NCBI GenBank assembly: GCA_035456205.1
Contig: DATIDQ010000009.1
Coordinates: 1 to 30,258, forward strand
Direction of reading: 5' to 3'
Origin: UBA7239 sp035456205
GTDB taxonomy: Bacteria > Pseudomonadota > Gammaproteobacteria > Pseudomonadales > UBA7239
Length of the DNA stretch: 30,258 nt
The position numbers and the translations under genes were made by a program. The notes below the pieces were generated by a model that saw only the letters and a program-made list of their open reading frames with translations, ran no database searches and had not been told where the DNA came from. This document shows positions 6,335 to 14,147 of this stretch, in pieces. How positions within the stretch are numbered: the first letter of the stretch is position 1; the number at the start of each line of letters is the position of its first letter.

Positions 6335-6423
6335 GTATAACGGGCCGCTCAAGCTGACAGCCCAAACCGGCGCTGCTTCGCAGTATTGCGCCGGTTCGTC
6401 TGGCCCATGACCCTGCGTTAGGC
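6335..6423 (+). repeat. attC site 10 (short, different type)
   Basis: R'' GTATAAC at 6335-6341 and R' GTTAGGC at 6417-6423 enclose only 89 bases. The arms (GGGCCGCTCAAGC, ACCGGCGCTGCTTCGCAG, then GCGCCGGTTCGTCTGGCCC) are unlike the other sites, suggesting the cassette came from another integron lineage. R'' mismatches the start of its cassette (TTATAA) at one position. Confidence 0.92.
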
Positions 6424-6443
6424 ATAATGGTTGAGAATTTACT

Positions 6444-6989
6444 ATGAAAAGAACTTTTTTACTATTATTAATGTTTCAATTTTCTATGGTGGGTATGTGC
6501 AAAGAATCTGACTCGCCTGTTGAATATATTTCAAAATTCTATAGGTTGTATTTATCTTACAATTATAAAAAATCTTCTGATCCTAGGCCAAAAATTGATT
6601 TATCAAAAAGTTTTTCCTCGGTAGTAAAAATAAACGAGGAGAAATGTAAAAAATACGCAGACTACCCATGTGGTTGGGGTGCGGATGGAGATGAATACTT
6701 AGACGCACAAGAAACTGACCAGGAATTAACGTATGAAAACTCAGGAATTACTATTTCTGAAATTTCACCAGGGGTTGTTAAAGTTGAATTAAATGTATAT
6801 CCGTCAATAAAAGATGCGGGTAATTTCTATTTGAAAGTCATCACGTACAAAATGGTAAAACAGTCTGGAGCGTGGGTCGTTGACGATGTAGTGTACAGCG
6901 ATAATAAGTCAATGAAGCAGGTGCTAACGGAAGAAACAAAAGAAGTTGAGCGCTTGTATAATGAAAATAGAGCAATAAAACAACGATAA
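6444..6989 (+). CDS. Cassette 10: exported DUF3828-like protein
   Basis: The 181-residue product begins with a signal peptide (MKRTFLLLLMFQFSMVGMC, about 19 residues). The cysteine at the end of that stretch hints at a lipoprotein, but the lipobox (VGMC) is weak. The mature part has the outline of DUF3828: an early VEYISKFYRLYLSYN helix, a D-A-Q segment (YLDAQETD), then beta strands ending in GAWVVDDVVY. Function of the family is unknown. The gene is AT-rich compared with its neighbours. No attC lies between it and the next gene, so the two now share one cassette. No good ribosome binding site is seen. Confidence 0.72.
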   Translation: MKRTFLLLLMFQFSMVGMCKESDSPVEYISKFYRLYLSYNYKKSSDPRPKIDLSKSFSSVVKINEEKCKKYADYPCGWGADGDEYLDAQETDQELTYENSGITISEISPGVVKVELNVYPSIKDAGNFYLKVITYKMVKQSGAWVVDDVVYSDNKSMKQVLTEETKEVERLYNENRAIKQR

Positions 6990-7032
6990 AGAAAATGGCA
7001 ATCAGGTTCATCGCGCGTTTACAGAGAAAGCA

Positions 7033-7443
7033 ATGAAGCCATGCAGAGAATGTAATCATCGAATTTCAGAGCAGGCATTTTCATGTCCGCAATGTGGCGC
7101 TCCATATCCGGCAAAGGAAGCATGGACAGGGTGGGGCTTCGAATATAAATCAAAATGGCAAATTGCCAGTTTGCCACTGCTTCATATCTCTTTTAAATAC
7201 ACACTGAACAGGCTGCCTGTTGTTGCAAAAGGTGTCATTGCCATTGGCCAGTTTGGTTGCGGGGTAATTTGCATTAGTCAATTTGGTGTAGGTGTTATCA
7301 GTATCAGCCAATTCACCATAGCGGGTTTTGCGCTTGCACAGTTTGGTATAGCCTATTCGCTCATTGCGCAAATGGGCATATATGTACATGAAGGGCACGG
7401 TCAAATTATCAGGAGCATTTTTGAGTTGTTGCATGCTTTCTAA
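7033..7443 (+). CDS. Zinc-ribbon protein with an exact ten-residue hydrophobic repeat
   Basis: The 136-residue product starts with a zinc ribbon (C4, C7, C18, C21: PCRECN and SCPQCG). After a linker, residues 67 to 116 repeat every ten residues: IGQF at 71-74, ISQF at 81, ISQF at 91, LAQF at 101 and IAQM at 111, with G/V/I/A between. Read in fives (SQFGV, GVISI, SQFTI, AGFAL, AQFGI) this resembles a pentapeptide-repeat beta-helix with Q replacing D/N, although the hydrophobicity could also suit membrane insertion. Function unknown. The start has AGAGAAAG upstream. The TAA stop lies inside the R'' of the broken attC 11, so this was a cassette gene; its own upstream attC is gone. Confidence 0.8.
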   Translation: MKPCRECNHRISEQAFSCPQCGAPYPAKEAWTGWGFEYKSKWQIASLPLLHISFKYTLNRLPVVAKGVIAIGQFGCGVICISQFGVGVISISQFTIAGFALAQFGIAYSLIAQMGIYVHEGHGQIIRSIFELLHAF

Positions 7444-7480
7444 CAAGTCGCTCATGCGGGATAGCTCAAACCGCCGCCTA
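7438..7480 (+). repeat. Broken attC site 11 (left half only)
   Basis: R'' TTCTAAC at 7438-7444 is followed by AAGTCGCTCATGCGGGATAG, closest to the left arm of attC 4, and by CTCAAACCGCCG. Similarity then stops; no right arm or GTTRRRY core follows before the next gene. R'' also does not complement the start of cassette 10 (TTAGGC). This marks the last recognisable integron sequence in the window. Confidence 0.85.
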
Positions 7481-7506
7481 TTTTTTGGCTCTACGCCAGG
7501 CGCCAT

Positions 7507-7713
7507 ATGCAGCAGCCCATAGTTGGTTTTCACCTAGATGAAGAGAATCATTGGGTCGCTGAGCTGAGTTGTAAGCATTTTCAGCATGTTCGACACAATC
7601 CTCCATGGTCTGAAAGAGCGTGGGTTCTCACTGAAGAGGGCAGAGCGGGTATGTTGGGGTTTCATCTAAACTGCAAAAAATGCGAGTCTGGGTCTCCCCC
7701 GGACCAGAGGTAG
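7507..7713 (+). CDS. DUF3565 family protein
   Basis: The 68-residue protein follows the DUF3565 pattern closely: MQQPIVGFHLDEENHWVAEL, then C-x-HFQHVRHNPPW, ERAWVLTEEGR, LGFHLNCKKC. The conserved C/H and C-K-K-C positions suggest a small zinc-binding fold; the usual CGH motif reads CKH here. Cellular role is unknown. It begins just beyond the broken attC 11 with no clear ribosome binding site and is followed after four bases by the DUF2798 gene, forming a pair. It may be chromosomal backbone just outside the integron or a former cassette whose attC is lost. Confidence 0.85.
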   Translation: MQQPIVGFHLDEENHWVAELSCKHFQHVRHNPPWSERAWVLTEEGRAGMLGFHLNCKKCESGSPPDQR

Positions 7714-7717
7714 AAGT

Positions 7718-7963
7718 ATGTCAATGATAGACCGCAAGCATCATAAAATTGTGTTTGCATTTTTCATGGCGCTATTGATGTCTTGCATAATGTCTTTTGT
7801 TATTACTGTTTTTAATGTTGGATTTGTGAGCAATATTGTTCATATATGGCTCAAGGCTTGGGCATTTGCATTCACTGTTGCATTTCCAACTATCATGATA
7901 GTTGCGCCACTTGTGCATAAACTGGTAAGCCTGGTTCTCAAGAAAGAGTCCAGTGACACCTGA
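7718..7963 (+). CDS. DUF2798 family small membrane protein
   Basis: The 81-residue product has two hydrophobic helices (about residues 10-33 and 47-73) and the DUF2798 features: KHHKIVFAFFMALLMSCIMS, W-x-K-A-W-A-F-A-F and an ending APLVHKLV. The function of the family is unknown. AGAGGTAGAAG just before the ATG is a good ribosome binding site, located around the stop of the DUF3565 gene four bases upstream, so the two are probably one transcript. Downstream, 53 bases separate it from the convergent RTX gene; the only integron-like trace there is a lone GTTATGT at 7971-7977. Confidence 0.88.
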   Translation: MSMIDRKHHKIVFAFFMALLMSCIMSFVITVFNVGFVSNIVHIWLKAWAFAFTVAFPTIMIVAPLVHKLVSLVLKKESSDT

Positions 7964-8016
7964 CTTTTACGTTATGTATCAAGAGCAGGTAAAAAATATT
8001 TTGTGAATCTAAACCT

Positions 8017-11000
8017 CTAGGCTGCCATAGGTGCAACAAGTGACCAGGCAGCCTGATACTCATCTGCGAGTGAAGCATCGATAGTGCCGATACTTGCTGG
8101 CGGTGCGAATCCCGCCATGGCTTGTACCAACGCATCGAAGTACACATCCACTTGAGTTTCATAGACGTTTCCGTTGTCCTGTTGCACACGAATAATATCC
8201 AGCCGCGCTTCCGGGTTGGTTGCATCAAACCAATCCTTGATGCGGATTTCACCTGATTCCATCGCATCCAGTTGATTCACCAACAGATCATTGCCATCAG
8301 CGGTGAACCACAGCGAACGGTAGTCCCACATCCCGTAGTCTTGCTGGCCGATTTGTAATGTATCGACATCGCCTGCCGCTGCAGTGCTGTTATCAATCAG
8401 CGTGTGATCGCCAGACCATAGATTGTTTTCGATGTAGAGATCGTGGCCGCTGCCGCCCACCATGATGTCTGTACCCCAACCGGCATCGAGGGTGTCATCA
8501 CCTGCATCACCGTAGTACACATCGTCGCCATTACCCTGCCAGTTATGTGTGAGTATGTCGTTGCCGTCACCGCCATGCAGCGTATCGTCACCGTAGCCAT
8601 CACGCACCAGGTCATCACCAGCCAGCGCGTCAATGCTGAGCGGATTATCAGTTTGTCCGCCATCAATGGTGTCGTTGCCCGCCGTGCCTGTGAGCGAATC
8701 TGCCTGAACATTTACCGTCATGTTAGAAATTAATGTCAGGCCATCGTCACGTTGTAATGTGAACTGAAAATTGGCAACACCTGCATTTTCAGATGGCAAA
8801 AAACCAATGTAGTTAATGCCGGTATCCCAAAGATTTTCAACAAATAAAAATGATTGGTCATTTGTGTTTCCATCCATGTCCGCATCGGCGGTATCCAGAC
8901 CTAAATTGCCGGATAATTGTTGGGCGGCGGTAATTTGCCAGCGGGATTTTTCTTCGTTGACAAGTCTGGCACCTAGCAAATCACCGGCGGATAAAACGAC
9001 ATAATCATCCTGCAACATATTTCTTGTCAGGGTGACGAGGCTGCTTTCCAGTTGTTCATTCACCAGTTGCAACAGGGGTGATGAATCGATAGTGACATCA
9101 TGATTATTGATATCCCAAAAATGTCCCAGTGTTTTATTAACGCGTACAGAATCTGTGACAACACCGGTTGCATCATGCCGTCCAATTTTCAGTTCATTCG
9201 TATCAGCGAGTACTTCAATGGTCAAATCGCTGATCCCGGTTGTAAAATCCAGGCGAATCCGGTCAGACGCTACAGAGGCAGCGTTATCATTGATGACGTC
9301 ATAACCCGATCCGCTGCCGAACCTGAATGTATCGATACCAAAACCGCCAGTGAGGCTATCGTTGCCAGCACCGCCATCAATCCAGTCATTCCCATTTTTT
9401 CCATCGATGATATCGTTGTCGGCATCACCGTATAGATAGTTTGGCGAACTGTTGCCACTGATTATATTGTTAGCGGCTGTGGCGGTGCCATACAGCGCTA
9501 GTCCGGAATCTTTTCGGAACAATTCTCTTTCGATGTATGCCATATCACGGGTAACGCCATTGGAAAATGACAGTGTGATATTCCTGTCATTCTTTCCATC
9601 GTCAGTCAGAAAGCCCGCCAATGTCAGTGTTTCACCACTATTTTGTATCCCGATAATCAGGTCTTCGTTTCTATGCGTCAGTGTTATGCCATTCTCGGGA
9701 ACAGAGTTATCAAACTGGATAATATCAGCGTCATCATGCCAACCTTTGTCCATTCTTTCATCGATGACATCGTCGCCTGATCCGGCACCAAAATGAAAAA
9801 TATCAGCGCCGGTACCGCCAACCAATATATCGTTTCCTTCATCGCCGTAGAGCGTATCGTCTCCCGCCAAGCCGTACAGTGTGTCGTTGTTGCCGTAGCC
9901 ATGCAGAATGTTGTTTGAGGCGTCACCAATAATGTAGTCGCCAAACATGGATCCCGTCGATGAATATGCTTGTATCTGCGCCGCATCCAATGTCTGGCCA
10001 TCTGCAAAGCGTATGCTTAAATTCTGCATGCGATGCCACAGCTCTTCCGGCGGACAATCTTGCAAGTACAGCGCGGCAACAGCGATAGACGTTGTTCCGG
10101 ATTCGCCAGGTGATAGAAGTGCTATGCCGCCCGCGTATAGCAGTGTGGCTTCCCTGTTCACATCCAGCTGGATAATGTCGCCAGCATCAAAGCGCTCATC
10201 CGTGATAATGAAATTACTACCAGCGGCGGCTATTACATTAAACGTATCAGCGCCTGCGCCGCCGTTAACCCTGCCGCTGCCTGTATTGGCAACGGCATAA
10301 AACGTATCGTCGTCTTCACCACCAAATGCCTCATCATTGCTGTCAACATATAAAGTGTCATTGCCGCTTTCGCCGTATAAAAAATCGATACCTGTTCCGC
10401 CTGCCAATATGTCATTGCCAGCAGCGCCGTAAAGACTGTCATTGCCACCCGCGCCGGATATCTGGTCACTACCACTTTTACCATTGATGATATTGTGTTC
10501 ATCGTTACCGATAATGTTCAGATTGACGATGTCTCCTGAATCCAGGCGAATTTCCTCGGAAGGATCCCAGCTATTGTTGAAAATTTTTAACGTACCTGAC
10601 GGGTTGTTATAATTATTCAGCAAATAATCAGTGACGAAATATTTCACGGTTTCAATATGATTGCCATCCCAGTAGTTCTCTGTCTTGTACACTTTTTCAC
10701 TGACAATATCGACATCAAGATAGCTGTTATTCAGCCAGCCATGAGAAATCTCGATAGCGTCATTGCCTTGAAATCCACCCAGAGTGAATTGGCCTTCGTA
10801 AGCATCATTAAATACAAAAGTATCACTGCCCTGTGTTCCTGTAATAACGCTGGAAATGGTATCGACACCATTGCTGATATACGCTTCATTATCAGTGGGG
10901 GCTGTTATTTCAAGGTTAATCAGTTCATTGTTGGCATAGATTTTTTCGATGTTACGAAAAGACCCCAGGCTCATCTGGATACGATTATTGCCATCTTCGG

Positions 11001-14000
11001 ATAAGTAGATGATAGCGTTATCCTGTTTTAATTCCGTTCTGGCAGGTTTGCTTGCAAGGAACAGCGTGGACTGGCCTCTGGTATCGTCAACGATATCCAT
11101 GCCACCACCGGCATCAAAAATATACGTGTCGTTGCCATTGCCACCATCCAGATAATCTGTGCCGGCACCACCATTCAGCACATCATCGCCATTACCACCG
11201 TATAGCAAATCATTCCCTGTACCTCCCGTTAATACATCGTTGCCAGTTCCCGTAAACAGGCCGCCATTGTTGTAGCTGTCACCAAAAAGTATGTCGTCGC
11301 CACTGCCGCCTTCGACAATGTCATCGCCGCTATTGCCCATCAATTGGTCGTTGCCGTCACCGCCGAATAATTTGTCATTGCCCGTTTGTGCTGCCGTATT
11401 AGCAAACGCCTCTGTTTGTGTTGGCATCCAGTCACCGTATAACTGGTCATCACCATCGCCGCCATCCAGTACATCATCATTGCCTTCGCCGACCAACGTG
11501 TCAGCGCCGGCTGCACCGAGAATAAAATCCTTGCCCCACCAACCGACATCACTGGCTTTGATGGCCACTTCACCGACAGAAGCGCCACCGATATATTCAT
11601 ACGCATCCAGTGCGAGATCGCCGTAAACAATGTCATTGCCAACGCCACCTGTTAAATGATCGGCACCGCCGCCGCCAATGATTTTGTCATTGCCATCACC
11701 GCCATCTATTGCATCATCTCCGTTATAGCTTGATGACAAGTGCTGGAATATTCCGTTCGTATTATTAAAGTCGGCAAAGAAGCCGGAGTTGAAAGGCCGG
11801 TCGCCAAACAATCGGTCATCATCTGCACCGCCGCTGATAACATCATTACCTATTTCGCCAAATATCAGATCAGTGCCATTGCCGCCATCAATGACATCGT
11901 TGTAATTTTGGGTGTCGCTGAAATAAGCGCTGTCACGGTTATCCTGATAAAAGTATGCGCGATGATTGTCGTTTTGCTCTGCATCAGGGGCTATAAAATC
12001 TACCGTGCCGAAATGGATTGTATTTCCTTCAACACTGGTATTAAAAACGTGGGAATCGCCGTAAATAAAATCATCCCCATCGTCCCCGGAAATCCTGTCT
12101 TGCCCTGCGCCGGCCAGAATGAAATCGTTTCCGGCGCCACCCAACAGCGTATCCTGATAATTTGCACCATATAAGCCATCCTGGCCTGCACCACCATCCA
12201 GATAATTTTTCTCGTTTTTATTTTCAATGCTGACATCACCAGATGCCACAGCGTCGCCCAGTGTGCCGTTTGTGAAATCCCATCCCATAAAATCACGGTA
12301 ATCTGCTGGAATTGATTCAGTGCCATCAACCACTGTTTTTGCATCAGCCCAAAACTGCTCGCTGGCATACAGTTGGTCATCGCCACCGCCGCCATAAAGT
12401 TGATCGTTGCCACGACCACCAACCAGTATGTCAATATTGCCTTCTGTTGTTTTCGGATCAGTTTCACCATAGAGAATGTCATCTCCATCCCGACCATCCA
12501 GTTGAGTTAACTGGCTGCCTGGCAACGCTTTTCCTGTCAGAAGGTCATTGCGATTTGAGCCCTCGAATGTAAGGGCGTTTTCATACAGAGCCTGATCAAA
12601 ATGCAACGGCGTGTTGCGATACTGTTCTATATCCAGTCCGTCATCGGAATTCTGTACACTGCGGGAAGTTGGTAAATACACATTAATGCCGTCATGTTGG
12701 CCAATTACGCCATTGCCGATGTTGTACATCCCGTCTTGTGCTGGTGTTTCCGGTTTGATTTTTTCCAGCAATTCGATCCCGAAGCGATTGTTGGCAATAC
12801 TGAAATTTTCGATCTGGATGGTGTGCAATGTATTGTCAGCACCAGTTATTGATACCGTGGCTGTACCACCTGAAACCGATACAGCCCAACCTTCCTTGCC
12901 TTTTATCCATTCGCTGTTGTTATCAATGGCAGCAAACAGACCATCCTGATTTTCTTTGCCGCTAATACGCCGGAATTGCACGCCGTTTAATAACGAAATC
13001 GTACCGCCGTCGATATCACCAGAAATAATCACGTTATCGAAATCGGGCTCAATCTGGTATGTGTCGTTGCCCGCACCGCCATTCAGTCGATCCAATCCAG
13101 TGCCCGGATTCAGGATGTCGTTGCCGGTTCCTCCTTCGAGGATGTCGTTGCCGGCGTTGCCGTTGAGTGTGTCAGTGCCGTTGCCGCCGAGGAGAATGTC
13201 ATTATTTTGTGTAGCATCAATTGAATCGTTGCCGTCGCCAGCAACATAGATAATGCCATTTTTTACATACTGGCCGAGTTGTCTGTGGTCGGCCATGTGA
13301 AAGTCAATTGCATCGTAATTGGCGATATCACCTTCCATGGTGTTATCGCCGGCACTTCCGTGGATGATGGGTTTTCCATCCTGCAGAAACCTTGTGCTGC
13401 CGGCGGCAAAGAGTTTGTTGGTTAGTTCATCGATGCCATTTTTTAAGCCATCTAAGAGCGCTAGGTCAGGGGAAATTTTTGTGGCATCGTCATGTAAAAA
13501 GTCACTGTAGCTGTATTGTGCTATAGCGCTCCTGTCGCCACTAAAACTGATGTTTACTGTTCTTCCAATGTCGGAAGGATCAATTATGTCTTTCAGGTAA
13601 GAATTACCAATGCCGGCAATAATATCGTCAGATTCGAAATCAAAATTCTCAATATCCCCTTTAAAGCTGTGGGGAACAATTGAAAAATTTGTCAGATAGC
13701 GTTCCCCGCTATCTGTTACAACAAAGCGAGTGCTGTCAGAAATTTTGAACGCGACAGAGTTCCATATATATACACGATCGGAATAGTCGTCTTTGTTGTC
13801 TGCATAAGCCCACTGTTGCTGAGTTATATATATTTTATCCAAATTTAGATAATCGTTTATTTCCTCCTTTGTATAAGGTGTTTCTCTTGATGGAATATCG
13901 GCTGATATAAAGAACTGCTTTATAAGATCAAAAAAAGCTGGAGAAGCAAAGCGTCCTGCGCCATTGATCATATAATCGTTCTTATCAACAGAAATAGATG

Positions 14001-14121
14001 TTGAAGTTGCTGCTGGCCGCAGCAACGCCGAGCTAGTCATGTCCTCTGGCTTTGATGCCTGTCCGTACAAATAGAAATTGGTAACTTGCTCGGCTGTTAG
14101 CCCCGTTACTATGTCGCTCAT
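8017..14121 (-). CDS. Large RTX-type calcium-binding protein, probable type I secretion substrate
   Basis: The 2034-residue protein has no Sec signal. Residues 1 to about 290 are a non-repetitive domain (FVVTDSGERYLTNFSIVPHS, then DPSDIGRTVNISFSG) of a kind seen at the start of other RTX proteins. From about residue 300 to 1900 there are roughly 50 RTX nonapeptides (GGxGxDxLx) in blocks, several ending in the F-x-x-G-x-G-x-D-x-I pattern, separated by beta-rich inserts. HCBP-related segments occur near residue 1510 (TLAGFLTDDG, ITLSFSNGVTRD). The last 60 residues (ALVQAMAGFAPPAS, ending SLVAPMAA) match the end of many RTX proteins and should carry the secretion signal. The start has AGGG seven bases upstream. 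No catalytic motif was found, so adhesin, surface-layer or toxin are all open. HlyB/HlyD-type genes are not nearby. Confidence 0.92.
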   Translation of the reverse strand: MSDIVTGLTAEQVTNFYLYGQASKPEDMTSSALLRPAATSTSISVDKNDYMINGAGRFASPAFFDLIKQFFISADIPSRETPYTKEEINDYLNLDKIYITQQQWAYADNKDDYSDRVYIWNSVAFKISDSTRFVVTDSGERYLTNFSIVPHSFKGDIENFDFESDDIIAGIGNSYLKDIIDPSDIGRTVNISFSGDRSAIAQYSYSDFLHDDATKISPDLALLDGLKNGIDELTNKLFAAGSTRFLQDGKPIIHGSAGDNTMEGDIANYDAIDFHMADHRQLGQYVKNGIIYVAGDGNDSIDATQNNDILLGGNGTDTLNGNAGNDILEGGTGNDILNPGTGLDRLNGGAGNDTYQIEPDFDNVIISGDIDGGTISLLNGVQFRRISGKENQDGLFAAIDNNSEWIKGKEGWAVSVSGGTATVSITGADNTLHTIQIENFSIANNRFGIELLEKIKPETPAQDGMYNIGNGVIGQHDGINVYLPTSRSVQNSDDGLDIEQYRNTPLHFDQALYENALTFEGSNRNDLLTGKALPGSQLTQLDGRDGDDILYGETDPKTTEGNIDILVGGRGNDQLYGGGGDDQLYASEQFWADAKTVVDGTESIPADYRDFMGWDFTNGTLGDAVASGDVSIENKNEKNYLDGGAGQDGLYGANYQDTLLGGAGNDFILAGAGQDRISGDDGDDFIYGDSHVFNTSVEGNTIHFGTVDFIAPDAEQNDNHRAYFYQDNRDSAYFSDTQNYNDVIDGGNGTDLIFGEIGNDVISGGADDDRLFGDRPFNSGFFADFNNTNGIFQHLSSSYNGDDAIDGGDGNDKIIGGGGADHLTGGVGNDIVYGDLALDAYEYIGGASVGEVAIKASDVGWWGKDFILGAAGADTLVGEGNDDVLDGGDGDDQLYGDWMPTQTEAFANTAAQTGNDKLFGGDGNDQLMGNSGDDIVEGGSGDDILFGDSYNNGGLFTGTGNDVLTGGTGNDLLYGGNGDDVLNGGAGTDYLDGGNGNDTYIFDAGGGMDIVDDTRGQSTLFLASKPARTELKQDNAIIYLSEDGNNRIQMSLGSFRNIEKIYANNELINLEITAPTDNEAYISNGVDTISSVITGTQGSDTFVFNDAYEGQFTLGGFQGNDAIEISHGWLNNSYLDVDIVSEKVYKTENYWDGNHIETVKYFVTDYLLNNYNNPSGTLKIFNNSWDPSEEIRLDSGDIVNLNIIGNDEHNIINGKSGSDQISGAGGNDSLYGAAGNDILAGGTGIDFLYGESGNDTLYVDSNDEAFGGEDDDTFYAVANTGSGRVNGGAGADTFNVIAAAGSNFIITDERFDAGDIIQLDVNREATLLYAGGIALLSPGESGTTSIAVAALYLQDCPPEELWHRMQNLSIRFADGQTLDAAQIQAYSSTGSMFGDYIIGDASNNILHGYGNNDTLYGLAGDDTLYGDEGNDILVGGTGADIFHFGAGSGDDVIDERMDKGWHDDADIIQFDNSVPENGITLTHRNEDLIIGIQNSGETLTLAGFLTDDGKNDRNITLSFSNGVTRDMAYIERELFRKDSGLALYGTATAANNIISGNSSPNYLYGDADNDIIDGKNGNDWIDGGAGNDSLTGGFGIDTFRFGSGSGYDVINDNAASVASDRIRLDFTTGISDLTIEVLADTNELKIGRHDATGVVTDSVRVNKTLGHFWDINNHDVTIDSSPLLQLVNEQLESSLVTLTRNMLQDDYVVLSAGDLLGARLVNEEKSRWQITAAQQLSGNLGLDTADADMDGNTNDQSFLFVENLWDTGINYIGFLPSENAGVANFQFTLQRDDGLTLISNMTVNVQADSLTGTAGNDTIDGGQTDNPLSIDALAGDDLVRDGYGDDTLHGGDGNDILTHNWQGNGDDVYYGDAGDDTLDAGWGTDIMVGGSGHDLYIENNLWSGDHTLIDNSTAAAGDVDTLQIGQQDYGMWDYRSLWFTADGNDLLVNQLDAMESGEIRIKDWFDATNPEARLDIIRVQQDNGNVYETQVDVYFDALVQAMAGFAPPASIGTIDASLADEYQAAWSLVAPMAA

Positions 14122-14147
14122 TGTATGTCCCTATACAATTTATCGTC

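Larger units (their letters stand above)
1..7480 (+). mobile_element. Distal part of a chromosomal integron cassette array
   Basis: Ten full attC sites (89 to 120 bases) plus one broken site recur at cassette spacing, each bounded by an inverse core site (R'', consensus RYYYAAC) and a core site (R', GTTRRRY), with a small gene between neighbours. Complete cassettes, counted from the G|TT cut point, run 162-587, 588-1075, 1076-1819, 1820-2557, 2558-3264, 3265-4063, 4064-4614, 4615-5312, 5313-6417 and 6418 onward. In cassettes 1 to 7 the first six bases complement the R'' at the cassette's own end, as cassette integration requires. The integrase and attI are not in the window and should lie to the left. 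The right limit is placed where the last attC loses similarity and is approximate. Confidence 0.95.

Noticed and set aside
54..7480. Regularly recurring near-identical repeats suggesting a CRISPR array
   Set aside because: The repeats are about 90 to 120 bases with R''/R' core sites and gene-length spacing, and each spacer holds a gene. They are attC sites.
8397..13510. Many antisense and shifted ORFs of 60 to 165 residues over the RTX gene
   Set aside because: They mirror the repetitive glycine/aspartate codons of the RTX repeats, are low in complexity and have no start signals.
8017..14121. DNA-level tandem repeat or phase-variable tract in the RTX gene
   Set aside because: The repetition is at the protein level with varied codons; I saw no identical DNA units of fixed length or long homopolymer tracts.
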